NCBI GenBank assembly: GCA_016792805.1
Contig: JAEUHX010000033.1
Span: 17,733-81,732 of the forward strand
Source of the DNA: Planctomycetota bacterium
GTDB taxonomy: Bacteria; Planctomycetota; UBA1135; JACQFD01
Direction: 5' to 3'
DNA: 64,000 bases
A program made the translations under genes and the position numbers. The notes beneath the pieces were generated by a model. That model was not told the DNA's origin and made no database searches. It worked only from the letters and a program-made list of their open reading frames with translations. The first letter of the stretch is position 1; each line of letters opens with the position of its first letter. Below are positions 42,715-51,516 of this stretch, piece by piece.

Positions 42715-45293
42715 GCAGTCCTTTCGCGCTCTCCCGCCGGATCCTTGGCCGGAGCCGCTGGAAGCCGCCTGAGCGACGCGAGCACGAGCTTCGCGACGTC
42801 GGGGAACGACTTCACATATTCGAATTTCATACCTTTCACCAGGTGCGGACGAAGCTCCTTCACGTCGGCGCGATTCAGCTCGGGAAGGACCACGCGGCGA
42901 ATGCCGAACCGCTTCGCCACGAGGACCTTCTCGCGCACGCCGCCGATCGGGAGCACGTCGCCAGTGAGCGTGAGCTCGCCGGTCATCGCGAGTCCTCGAG
43001 TCATGAGCTCGTTTCGGAAAAGTGAAAGAACCGCCGTCGCGATCGTGATGCCTGCCGACGGCCCATCCTTGGGCGTGGCTCCCGCCGGGAAGTGCACATG
43101 AAGATCGTACTGATCGAAATCCTCGGCGTTGAGCCCGTACATCTGTGCATTCGCGCGAAGATATGCGACAGCGATGCGGGCGCTTTCATTCATCACGTCG
43201 CCGAGCTGGCCCGTGAGATGAAAGGCACCCTTTCCGCGCCAACGGGCAGCCTCGATGGACAGCACGTCGCCGCCCACGGGGGTCCACGCGAGCCCGACCG
43301 CCACACCGGGCTTCTTGGGGGAGCGGTCCATGTCCTCGAGAAACTTGGGCGGCCCGAGGAGAGGAGCCAGCTCATCGGGTTTCACAAATGCATCCCAGAG
43401 AGTTCCCTTGCGCCGTCGCGCCTTTGCGAGCGCGCGACGCCGCGCGAGCTTCTCGATGCGCTTCTCGAGCGTGCGGACACCAGCTTCTCTTGTATAACCT
43501 TCAATGATCGCACGCACCGTCGACGGCGGCAGCTCCAGGTCTTTTCGCGTGAGGCCATGGGCCTCGACTTGGCGCGGAACGATGTACTTGCGGGCGATCG
43601 CAACCTTCTCTTCGGTCACATATCCGGGGATCTCTAGGATCTCGAGCCGATCGCGCAACGGGCCAGGCACCGAGTCGAGATAGTTTGCAGTCGTGAGAAA
43701 GAGCACCCGAGAAAGGTCGACCGCCACATCGAGATAGTGATCGCGGAACGTCGAGTTTTGCTGCGGATCGAGCACTTCGAGGAGCGCGCTCGAAGGATCA
43801 CCGCGGAAATCGCTTCCGAGCTTGTCGATCTCATCCAAGAGAAAGACCGGATTATTGACCTTGGCATTCTTGAGCTCTTGGATGATGCGGCCCGGCAGCG
43901 CGCCCACGTAGGTTCGCCGATGCCCGCGGATCTCCGCTTCGTCGCGCACGCCGCCGAGCGCCGTGCGCACAAAAGGCCGATTCGTCGCGCGAGCGATCGA
44001 TCGGCCGAGGCTCGTCTTGCCGACGCCGGGCGGTCCGACGAGGCAGAGAATCGGCCCCGGCTTGTCGGGACGCAGCTTTCGCACGCCGATGTACTCCACA
44101 ATTCGGTCTTTCACCTCATCGAGGCCGTAATGATCCTCGTGGAGGATCTTCTCGGCGCGATCAGGATCGAGCTGCTCCTCGGCCGATTTCGACCAGGGCA
44201 TCGCACAGAGCCAATCCAAATAATTTCTGACGACGGCGTACTCGCTCGACTCGACGGGCACGACCGATAGGCGATTCAGCTCCTCCATCGCCTTCGTGAG
44301 CGCGGCCTCCGGCATCTTCGCCTCGGCAATCTTCTTCTCGTACTCCTCGCGATCGCGCGACTCACGGTCCTTCTCCTCGCCGAGCTCGCGCCGGATGAGC
44401 TTCAGCTGCTCGCGAAGGAAGAATTGCTTTTGTTGACGTTCAATTTTCTCCTTGATCTCGTCCTGCAGACGCTTGCCAAGGGAAAGCATCTCGTTGTCGC
44501 GAGTGAGCCACTCGTGCACGAGACGCAGGCGCTCCAGCACCTGGAACGATTCCAAGACCTGCTGCTTCTCGCCGGGATCGCGGATGAAGTAGGCTGCCGC
44601 GAAGTCGGCGAGCATCCCGGGATTATCAATATTGAGCGCCGCCATCGAAAGCTCCTCGCCAAAGGCGGAGTCTTTCGAAGTGATCGACTTCACGAGATTC
44701 GGAATGTTCCGCGCGATCGCGGCCACCTCGGGCCCACCCGGGTTCATCTCCGGCGGGTAGGTAACTTTTGCGATCGGATAGGGCGACGTGCGCGCGAAGC
44801 GCTCCACGCGGAAGCGCTTCATGCCTCCGCAGATCACCGTCATGTTGCCGTTCGGCAGCGCGATCGTTTTGTGAATCCGCGCCAGCACGCCGACCTCATA
44901 GAACGCTTTGGCGGCGAACGCCTCCTCTTCGGGATCGCGTTGCAACAAAAGCCCGAGGTAGGCGCCCTGAGCCTGTGCCTTCTCCACGATCTCCTTCGAC
45001 CGCGAGCCTTCGGCCAGCACCGGCATCATGAGCCCGGGAAACGGCACGGCCCTCTTCAGCGGAAAAATGAAAAGTGTCGTCGGCGACGCCTCAGCCGCGG
45101 GCACGATCGGCCCGCCAGTCTTCGCGTCTTCCATCGGCCGAACTGTAAGAACGGCCGACCCAACGTCGATGCCGGCGGTTCCGTCGTCGTCGCCCGAACC
45201 GCCCATGGAACCCGAGCCACTCGACGGAGGCGCAGCCGGTGGATTGCTATTCTTGGGATCCGAGCCGTTCGGGTCCGAGGGGTCTGCCGTCAT
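42711..45293 (-). CDS. lon: ATP-dependent Lon protease
   Basis: 860 residues from the ATG at 45291-45293 (ATGA overlap with the upstream membrane-protein gene). Residues 1-65 are a Gly/Ser/Asp-rich extension. The substrate-binding LON domain spans about 72-265, followed by the coiled coil (QQKQFFLREQLKLIRREL), the AAA+ domain with Walker A GPPGVGKT (420-427) and Walker B FLLDEIDK, and the protease domain with the Ser746/Lys789 dyad (PKDGPSAG, GGVREKV). Degrades misfolded and regulatory proteins in the cytosol. All key residues are present; length is normal plus the N-terminal extension. Confidence 0.97.
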   Translation of the reverse strand: MTADPSDPNGSDPKNSNPPAAPPSSGSGSMGGSGDDDGTAGIDVGSAVLTVRPMEDAKTGGPIVPAAEASPTTLFIFPLKRAVPFPGLMMPVLAEGSRSKEIVEKAQAQGAYLGLLLQRDPEEEAFAAKAFYEVGVLARIHKTIALPNGNMTVICGGMKRFRVERFARTSPYPIAKVTYPPEMNPGGPEVAAIARNIPNLVKSITSKDSAFGEELSMAALNIDNPGMLADFAAAYFIRDPGEKQQVLESFQVLERLRLVHEWLTRDNEMLSLGKRLQDEIKEKIERQQKQFFLREQLKLIRRELGEEKDRESRDREEYEKKIAEAKMPEAALTKAMEELNRLSVVPVESSEYAVVRNYLDWLCAMPWSKSAEEQLDPDRAEKILHEDHYGLDEVKDRIVEYIGVRKLRPDKPGPILCLVGPPGVGKTSLGRSIARATNRPFVRTALGGVRDEAEIRGHRRTYVGALPGRIIQELKNAKVNNPVFLLDEIDKLGSDFRGDPSSALLEVLDPQQNSTFRDHYLDVAVDLSRVLFLTTANYLDSVPGPLRDRLEILEIPGYVTEEKVAIARKYIVPRQVEAHGLTRKDLELPPSTVRAIIEGYTREAGVRTLEKRIEKLARRRALAKARRRKGTLWDAFVKPDELAPLLGPPKFLEDMDRSPKKPGVAVGLAWTPVGGDVLSIEAARWRGKGAFHLTGQLGDVMNESARIAVAYLRANAQMYGLNAEDFDQYDLHVHFPAGATPKDGPSAGITIATAVLSLFRNELMTRGLAMTGELTLTGDVLPIGGVREKVLVAKRFGIRRVVLPELNRADVKELRPHLVKGMKFEYVKSFPDVAKLVLASLRRLPAAPAKDPAGERERTA

Positions 45294-46078
45294 CGCATCG
45301 CCGGGTGGGTTAGGGCGTCCAGGAGACTCCTTCCATACCACGGGGCGAGCTGCGCTTTCGCAATCACGTCGACGACCGCGAGCCCCGCCCCGGCAGCGAG
45401 CGCGAGCCACGCCGCGCGCTTCCCGCTGGAGCGCGGGGCGAGCGCGAGCGTGGCGAGCCCGGAGCCGGCGAGGGCATAGCCGAGGACGCGCACGAGCGCG
45501 TAGGGCGCCCAGGAGAGAAGGAGCGTGCGCTGCGGGTCGCCGCCCTGTGCGGCGAGGGCCACGAGCGAGCCGACGTAATAGCTCATGTAGTCGAGGAGCC
45601 AAGCCCCGAGCGCGAGCGCGCCGAACCCCGCGGTGACAAAAGACAAGATCACGAATCCGACGAAGTGGACCGCGTGGCGAGGAAGAAAGAGCGCGGGCGT
45701 CGCCTCTTCGCCGCGCACTCCCCCGGAGCGAATGAAGGCCAACATGTCGTCGCGGTAGGCGACGCCGAAGGGCACCGCCGATGCGTAATGATCGCGCGGC
45801 GCGTTCGCGACGAGCGCCGTGACAACGGCGCCGGCGATGAGTGCAAAAATCAAGACACGCCCCGCCGCACGGCCGGGAGCCGCGCCGGCGCAGGCGGCCG
45901 CGAAGAAGGGGTAGCCTGCGAGCGCCTGCAGCGCGGGCAGGAGCCAAGGGATGCGAAGCCACATCCCGAGGCAGGTGGCGGCGCCGACGGCCACCACCAA
46001 CGCAGGCAGGCACCACGGGGAGCGGTCCAGCGCGGCGAGACGCGGGCGCAGCGCGGAGTCGTCCGACAGCAGCCTCAC
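45290..46078 (-). CDS. polytopic membrane protein of unknown function
   Basis: 262 residues from the GTG at 46076-46078, which overlaps the epimerase stop (GTGA); the frame is open further upstream but inside the epimerase gene. Five or six hydrophobic segments (near 22-42, 45-62, 69-88, 125-160, 190-215, 225-245), with the loop NAPRDHYASAVPFGVAYRDDMLAFI outside. The layout is reminiscent of Yip1-type membrane proteins, but I would not assign the family. It sits between an SDR enzyme and Lon. Confidence 0.72.
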   Translation of the reverse strand: MRLLSDDSALRPRLAALDRSPWCLPALVVAVGAATCLGMWLRIPWLLPALQALAGYPFFAAACAGAAPGRAAGRVLIFALIAGAVVTALVANAPRDHYASAVPFGVAYRDDMLAFIRSGGVRGEEATPALFLPRHAVHFVGFVILSFVTAGFGALALGAWLLDYMSYYVGSLVALAAQGGDPQRTLLLSWAPYALVRVLGYALAGSGLATLALAPRSSGKRAAWLALAAGAGLAVVDVIAKAQLAPWYGRSLLDALTHPAMR

Positions 46079-47079
46079 GGCTTCGCGAAGAGCGCCGGCT
46101 CCCGCTCTTTCATCCAAGCGAGCGTCTGCGCGAGCCCGTCGCGCAGCGGCGTGTAGCGCGCGCCGAGCACGCGCGCGCCAAGGGAGCCGTCGAGAGCCCA
46201 ATCATGGGCATAAGTAAGAGCTTCGGAGCGAGTGAGCTTGGGCTCGCGGCCCGCGAGCGAAGCGATCGCCTCCTCGGCGGCGCCGGCGACCCACACGGCC
46301 GGGATCGGCAGCGCGAGCCGCGGGGGCTTGCGACCTGTAAGTTCCTGCACAACCTCAAAAAAACGAGCGCCGGTGGCGTTTTCCCCCGGAAGCGCGATGC
46401 GCGAGCCGGGTTCCCCCTTCTCGAGCGCAGCCACGTGGGCGTCGGCGACGTCGTCAACGAGCGCATAGCACCACGTCTTGGCACCGCCGCCGGGAAGCCC
46501 AGGGACTTTGCCTGCGAAGAAATCCCTCAAAAGCGCGACGACAAGATTCGCCTCGGTCATTTCGCCGGGACCATACAAAACTCCGGGGTAGAGCGTGACC
46601 GTCGGCGCGCCGCGGCGGCGCGAGGTCTCGAGGGCGCGGTCGGCGTCGCGTTTTGTGCGCTCGTAGTCGGTGTGGGGTGCAAGCTCACACATCGGCGACT
46701 GCGGGCTGCGACCGCCCGGGAGGCCGTCGCTCGGCCCCAGCGCGAAGAAGCTGGAAGTGTAGATCGAGCGAATTCCCTTGCGCTCGGCCGCGTCGATGAG
46801 CGCCTGCGTCGCCGTTACATTGACGAGATCGAATTGTGACTTCGGCGCCTTGCGCTTCACCAGCGCGCCGATATGAAACAAGACATCACAGCCCTCGAGA
46901 GCCGCAACGGCCGTCTGCGGCTGCGAGAGATCGCCCTCCGCGAGCTCCGCCTGCGGCAGCCGCGCCGCCGCGCGCGCGCGATCGCGGACGAGCGCGCGAA
47001 CGCGCACGCCTCGAGCTTCGAGGCGCTTCACCACAGCGCCTCCGAGGAATCCGGTGGCGCCCGTGACGAGCGCCTTCAC
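46075..47079 (-). CDS. NAD(P)-dependent epimerase/dehydratase (extended SDR)
   Basis: 334 residues from the GTG at 47077-47079. The Rossmann motif KALVTGATGFLGGAVVKRL with TGATGFLG is at the N-terminus; the catalytic region has YTSSFFALG (Ser) and HTDYERTKRDAD with the YxxxK motif (Tyr and Lys). It resembles dihydroflavonol-reductase-like SDRs that occur beside hopanoid or terpenoid genes, but none are here, so the substrate is unknown. 10 bases after the stop of a small membrane protein; stop overlaps the next start. Confidence 0.9.
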   Translation of the reverse strand: MKALVTGATGFLGGAVVKRLEARGVRVRALVRDRARAAARLPQAELAEGDLSQPQTAVAALEGCDVLFHIGALVKRKAPKSQFDLVNVTATQALIDAAERKGIRSIYTSSFFALGPSDGLPGGRSPQSPMCELAPHTDYERTKRDADRALETSRRRGAPTVTLYPGVLYGPGEMTEANLVVALLRDFFAGKVPGLPGGGAKTWCYALVDDVADAHVAALEKGEPGSRIALPGENATGARFFEVVQELTGRKPPRLALPIPAVWVAGAAEEAIASLAGREPKLTRSEALTYAHDWALDGSLGARVLGARYTPLRDGLAQTLAWMKEREPALFAKP

Positions 47080-47089
47080 GATCGCCCCG

Positions 47090-47644
47090 TCACGATCGAG
47101 GCGTGCGCCGCGACGATCGCGCGGCACCTGCGGCATCGGGGAGCGAATTGCGCACGACGAGCCAACGGGCAGCAAGCTCCACGCGCTGCGCGAAGAGTCG
47201 CTGCACCACAAATGCGGTCGTCACAGAAAGCATGAGCCCCGCGGCCACCGGCCAACCGAGCGGCCCGACCAACAGGACATTCGCCACGGCGATCGGAATC
47301 AGGATGTGCTGGCGCAGCGGGAACTCGACGGAGAGCCAGCCATCGCCATCGGGGTCGACAATGCGACCGCAGCCGAGCCACTGCCAAACGATGCCGCGGC
47401 CGTGGAATTCGATGCCTTGCGGGCTCCGTCGCCACTCGATGGGGCAGCCCCAGAAGGCGCCCGTGCCGCGCAGCAGCGCCTCCATGTTGGAGCTCGTGCG
47501 CAGCCGCGGCGAGAGGCGGAGGCGGCGCATCATGGGCGTGAACCGCCAATAGGACTGCCCGGCCCGCACCCAGAGCGGGTCGAGAAGGACGAGAGCGACC
47601 GAGACGATCGCCAGCAGGATCGCAAGAGGTGCAGACAGGCTCAT
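47090..47644 (-). CDS. small membrane protein of unknown function
   Basis: 184 residues. N-terminal helix (5-22, APLAILLAIVSVALVLLD), a beta-rich soluble stretch (EALLRGTGAFWGCPIEWRR, GIVWQWLGCGRIVDPDGD), and two hydrophobic segments around 118-148. It may be a small PH-like or DUF domain on a membrane platform; no family is recognised. ATG overlaps the upstream lipoprotein stop (ATGA). Confidence 0.72.
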   Translation of the reverse strand: MSLSAPLAILLAIVSVALVLLDPLWVRAGQSYWRFTPMMRRLRLSPRLRTSSNMEALLRGTGAFWGCPIEWRRSPQGIEFHGRGIVWQWLGCGRIVDPDGDGWLSVEFPLRQHILIPIAVANVLLVGPLGWPVAAGLMLSVTTAFVVQRLFAQRVELAARWLVVRNSLPDAAGAARSSRRTPRS

Positions 47645-49014
47645 GGCGCGGAAGCGGGACTCCGGCCCGGAAAAACGTCCGGGCTACCGCCCAACAAGAT
47701 CGACGCAAAGGCACCCTTGCGTGAAATCTGCCGAATCGTGGTGCGGAGCACGGACGGGTCCGAATCGAACAGCTCGAACAGAAGCTGCTCGCCGTTCGGA
47801 GAGTACGACGGCTTTCGCCCGCCGGTAGTGCCGAGAATCTTGGCGAAGAGCGTCCCCGTCGAGAGCGGATTGAGCTCCGCCAGACCGCCTCCGAAATTGT
47901 CGGGACGCTCGATCAGAATCCGCTTGTTGTCGGGGCGCCAGGCGAAGGAATTGACCGCGAAGGTTGTGATCTTGGTTTCGCTGCCGCCCGGCAGCGGGCT
48001 GCGCCGCCAGAGGCGCGACTCGCCGTCGAGGAAGAGCAACAGCGTGCCATCGGGCGACACGCGGGCCTCGCGCTCCGACACCTGCGGCGTCGACGCGAGG
48101 ATCGTGCGCGGGAAGGGCGGGCCAACGGTGAGGTCATAGAACGCGAGGTCGGTCGTCTCCGAGCCCGCCGCGCGATGTGTAACATAAAGGCGCGTGCCGT
48201 TGGTGCTGAGATCATTGACAATCTCTTGGGCGCCATCGGCGGTCACCAAGGTGCGGTTCGAGCCGTCGAGCCCCACGATCCACGCGCGGAAGTTCGCTCC
48301 CCCGCCGACCGTTTCCGAGAACGCGACGCGGCTTGCCGCCGTCGAGAGCCGCGGCGCTGTCAGCGTTTCGTCGGCTGTGTGCGCGGTCACAAGGGCGGCC
48401 GAGCCGCCCTGCGCATCGGATTTCCACAAATCGTCGAGGGCGCCGGCCCCTTCGCGCAGGAAAACCAGCGATCCGGTGCCGTTCTCGGGAGGCGGCCCCG
48501 CAGGCGCCAGCAACGCCACGGTTCCGAAGGCCGGCAGCGGCGCCGTCACCTCGTTTTCATCCTCGAGGACCGTGCTGCCGGCGATGGGCGTCGCGAGCCC
48601 CGTCGGCCCCATGGTCGCGAGGAAGAGCTGCGCCTCAGTGACCCCTTCGGGGAGCGCGAGCCCGGTGTAGCGGAACCGCAGCGTGACCGGCTGCGCGAGC
48701 GCCACGTCGGTCGGCAGGATGGCGAATTCAAAGCCGCCCATGCTGCGCGCCGCCGCGGGGCGAGCGAGCCGGCGCTGAATTTGGATCGGCGTCGGCTCGG
48801 CGACCGTCCCTTGCGCGATCTCCAGGATCAAGCGGTCGAAGAAAATAGTAACGTCTTTCCCCGGCTCCGCCTTGCCGACGGCCGCCGTGATTCCCGAGCT
48901 GCTAGAGCCGCACGCCGCTCCGAGGACCCCGACAGCCACGAGTAGGGCGGGCATCGCGCGCCGGAACGCCGTGACTGCTAGGGGGAACGCGGAGCGGAGC
49001 GGGGCGATCGTCAT
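47641..49014 (-). CDS. lipoprotein with TolB-like PD40 propeller
   Basis: 457 residues from the ATG at 49012-49014. Signal peptide with lipobox (LGAAC near 31-35). An N-terminal beta domain (about 45-145) is followed by PD40/TolB-like blades: SGTLVFLREG-like start at GTGSLVFLREGAGALDDLWK, LSTAASRVAFSETV, VSPDGTLLLFLDGESRLWRR, WRPDNKRILIERPD and YSPNGEQLLFELF. Such propellers bind envelope ligands or peptides. First gene of the long minus-strand operon toward lon and the CNNM gene; divergent to the FAD oxidoreductase with 69 bases between. Confidence 0.85.
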   Translation of the reverse strand: MTIAPLRSAFPLAVTAFRRAMPALLVAVGVLGAACGSSSSGITAAVGKAEPGKDVTIFFDRLILEIAQGTVAEPTPIQIQRRLARPAAARSMGGFEFAILPTDVALAQPVTLRFRYTGLALPEGVTEAQLFLATMGPTGLATPIAGSTVLEDENEVTAPLPAFGTVALLAPAGPPPENGTGSLVFLREGAGALDDLWKSDAQGGSAALVTAHTADETLTAPRLSTAASRVAFSETVGGGANFRAWIVGLDGSNRTLVTADGAQEIVNDLSTNGTRLYVTHRAAGSETTDLAFYDLTVGPPFPRTILASTPQVSEREARVSPDGTLLLFLDGESRLWRRSPLPGGSETKITTFAVNSFAWRPDNKRILIERPDNFGGGLAELNPLSTGTLFAKILGTTGGRKPSYSPNGEQLLFELFDSDPSVLRTTIRQISRKGAFASILLGGSPDVFPGRSPASAP

Positions 49015-49083
49015 GGGGGCACGGAGGTTACCCTCCATGGAGCCGGCGACCGCCGCGCCACCAACTTCCGCTCCCTCGACCCC

Positions 49084-50373
49084 ATGCCCGTTCCGCGCGC
49101 AGTTCTGATTGTGGGTGGCGGCCTCGCCGGGCTCGCCACCGCCGCGCTTCTGCGGGCGCAGAGCATTCCGACGCTCGTGTTTGAGGGCGCCGAACGCGTC
49201 GGCGGACGGTGCCTCCCCCACGAGGAGAACGGATTTCGGTGGGACGCGCTCGTCGTGCTGGATCGCGAGAAGGGTGCTCTGGTGAGCGCCCTCGCCGAGA
49301 TGGGGCTGCCGGCTCCGGAGAAGAAGCCCCTCGCGCTGCGCATCGTGGCGGAGCGTGCGGCGAAGCTCGAGACCGGAAGCCTCGGATTTGTGATGCGCAC
49401 AAAAATCGGGAGCTTCGGAATGCGCCTGGGAGCGCGCGGGCTGCTGAGCGATTCGCTGCACAAAAAGGAGGACCGGCTGGATCATTGGTATGCGATCAAG
49501 GATCCCGGGTCAGCGCTCGACGTGATGAACGCCTTCGCCGGCCCCGACAGCGCGGAGATGCGCACGACGCCGACGTCCGCATTCGCGTTGGCGCGGGAGA
49601 CGGTGCTGGAGCGGCGGCCCCTCGTGGCCCTCGCCGGCGGCTGCGGTGCGCTGATACAGCAGCTCCTCACAAAAGCAGGCGACATGCGCACGGGGGCCAC
49701 GGTGGAGAAGCTCGTGCTCGACGGCGGATTCGCGCGCGGCGTGAAGCTTCGCTCAGGCGAATTTGTGGAATGCGCGGGCGTCGTGCTGGCGATCCCGCCG
49801 ACGCTGATTCGTGGCCTTCTCGAGGAGCCCGATTGGATGCGTGTGGCGAGCGAGGAGCGCGCCCGCATCGACGCCTGCGCCCCGCGCGCGGCGCTCGAGG
49901 CCGCCGCCGAGCTGAGCGAGCCTCTGCCGGACGGATTCTTTGCATTCTCCAACGAGCCGCCAGCATTTGTGGTGGGTATCTCAGCGATCGATCCGACGAC
50001 GGCGCCCGCCGGCCGCGGACTCGCCCTGGCGCGCATCGGACTGCCCCACCATTCCATGGAGCGTCCGTGGGATCTGAGCGACGCGCGGCGTCAAGAGCTG
50101 GAGACACAATTCCGCGGCGCCCTCGGCAAGCTCATCTCCCCGAAAGCAGCGGACTCGGCGCGGATCCTCAGTCGGGTGCGCGAGCTGGACGACCCGGCTG
50201 CGGCACTCTGCGGCGGGCGAACCCGTCCGGCGTCGACGTTCGCCGCCTTCGAGAACGTCTTTCTCGTAGGCGACGGCACCGATACCCCGGGGCTACCGCT
50301 CGAGCGGGTATTCGGCAGCGCCCGCGCCGTGGCCAAGCTGGCCGCCTCCATCTGCCGATCAAACCTCGCATGA
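49084..50373 (+). CDS. FAD-dependent amine-oxidase/phytoene-desaturase-like oxidoreductase
   Basis: 429 residues. N-terminal dinucleotide-binding motif VLIVGGGLAGLATAALLRAQ, Glu34 for ribose binding and the RVGGRC segment, then the C-terminal FAD contact ENVFLVGDGTDTPGLPLERVFGSA. This identifies an FAD-dependent flavin amine oxidase or carotenoid-desaturase-fold protein. No carotenoid genes are nearby, so the substrate is open. ATG start; the stop overlaps the radical-SAM start (ATGA), implying that the two enzymes act together or in one pathway. Confidence 0.9.
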   Translation: MPVPRAVLIVGGGLAGLATAALLRAQSIPTLVFEGAERVGGRCLPHEENGFRWDALVVLDREKGALVSALAEMGLPAPEKKPLALRIVAERAAKLETGSLGFVMRTKIGSFGMRLGARGLLSDSLHKKEDRLDHWYAIKDPGSALDVMNAFAGPDSAEMRTTPTSAFALARETVLERRPLVALAGGCGALIQQLLTKAGDMRTGATVEKLVLDGGFARGVKLRSGEFVECAGVVLAIPPTLIRGLLEEPDWMRVASEERARIDACAPRAALEAAAELSEPLPDGFFAFSNEPPAFVVGISAIDPTTAPAGRGLALARIGLPHHSMERPWDLSDARRQELETQFRGALGKLISPKAADSARILSRVRELDDPAAALCGGRTRPASTFAAFENVFLVGDGTDTPGLPLERVFGSARAVAKLAASICRSNLA

Positions 50374-51470
50374 GCTCCAAGATCGACCGCGCCGTCGAAG
50401 GATTTGTGCAGTCGGTGCGCTCCATCGCCCGCGGCGAGGACCGATTCCAGCACGGACCTTCCCACCTCGAGTTCGCCTGGACGTCGGCGTGCAACCTGCG
50501 CTGCGTGATGTGCAATCAGAGCGACAGCCCGCCGGTGATGAAGGTGGCGCTCGATCAGGCGGCGCCGTTTCTCGAGCGCGCGTTCGAGAGCGTGGTGATC
50601 TGGAATCCGAGCGCCACGAGCGAGCCGTTCCTCAATAATGTGGACGAGATGGTGCGGCTCTGTACGGAGAAGGGCGCGTATCTGGAGCTTTATACCAATG
50701 CGACGCTGCTGACGCCGGCCACCTTCGAGAAGGTTGCGCCGCGGATTCACCGCCTCACGATGTCGATTGACTCGCATGTGCCCGAGGTGCTGGAGCGCGT
50801 GCGCTATCCGGTGAAGGCGGCCAAGGTATTTCCGCACGTGGAGTACGCCGTGCGGCGCTGCAACGAGCTGCAGATTCCTTGTATTTTGAACTCCGTGATG
50901 ATGGACGACACGGTCGCACATTATCCGGAGTTTGTGGATTGGGCTGCCGACCGCGGCGTGCGGGAGATCACAGTTTTGGATCTGTTGGATTGCTCGACGC
51001 AAGCCGCGGCACACGATGCGCGCAAGTGCCTCGGCGATGCGCGCGTCGGCGAGCTGCTCGACGCCATGAAGGCGCGCGCGGCGGCGCGAGGGCTCAACCT
51101 CACACTTCTCGTGCAGCCGCCGTTCACCGGGCGGTTTGCCAACGCGGCCGTTCCGAGCCGCGTCCACGAGGCTCTCGTGATCGAGCGCTTTGAGGAGGCT
51201 CACGCGGCTCGCAGCGCCGGATTCTGTCCGATGGTCGGCAATTATCTGAAGGTCAATCCGAACGGCGACGCGTTCCCCTGCTGCCGTGCTCCGGAGGAGC
51301 TGAAGCTCGGAAATGTGCTCACGCAGAGCTTCGACGACGTTTGGAACGGCGCACCGGCGCGCGAGCTGCGCGCTTCGATGTACCGCAACGATCCGCCGCC
51401 GGTCTGTAAGGGCTGCCTCGTGCGCGAGCAGCCGATGATGGCGGCTGCGATGCAGCACGCCGACGTGTAA
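50370..51470 (+). CDS. SPASM-type radical SAM protein
   Basis: 366 residues. The [4Fe-4S]-SAM motif is CNLRCVMC (Cys41, Cys45, Cys48) in LEFAWTSACNLRCVMCNQ. The C-terminal part has auxiliary-cluster cysteines of a SPASM/twitch type: Cys286, the Cys304-Cys305 pair in NGDAFPCCRAPEELKLGNV and the CKGC pair at 346-349. SPASM enzymes modify peptides, proteins or small molecules; twitch-like members also act in cofactor or cell-wall pathways. No precursor peptide gene is visible beside it. Coupled to the FAD oxidoreductase by ATGA. Confidence 0.93.
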   Translation: MSSKIDRAVEGFVQSVRSIARGEDRFQHGPSHLEFAWTSACNLRCVMCNQSDSPPVMKVALDQAAPFLERAFESVVIWNPSATSEPFLNNVDEMVRLCTEKGAYLELYTNATLLTPATFEKVAPRIHRLTMSIDSHVPEVLERVRYPVKAAKVFPHVEYAVRRCNELQIPCILNSVMMDDTVAHYPEFVDWAADRGVREITVLDLLDCSTQAAAHDARKCLGDARVGELLDAMKARAAARGLNLTLLVQPPFTGRFANAAVPSRVHEALVIERFEEAHAARSAGFCPMVGNYLKVNPNGDAFPCCRAPEELKLGNVLTQSFDDVWNGAPARELRASMYRNDPPPVCKGCLVREQPMMAAAMQHADV

Positions 51471-51475
51471 CGCAA

Positions 51476-51489
51476 GGCCGCCTGCGGCC
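51476..51489. terminator. short hairpin between convergent genes
   Basis: GGCCGC (51476-51481) and GCGGCC (51484-51489) form a tight hairpin 5 bases after the radical-SAM stop and 27 bases from the stop of the convergent gene. No T-run; it may help end transcription on both sides. Confidence 0.35.
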
Positions 51490-51516
51490 GTGTGCGCGGG
51501 CGGCGGAAAGCAGAAG

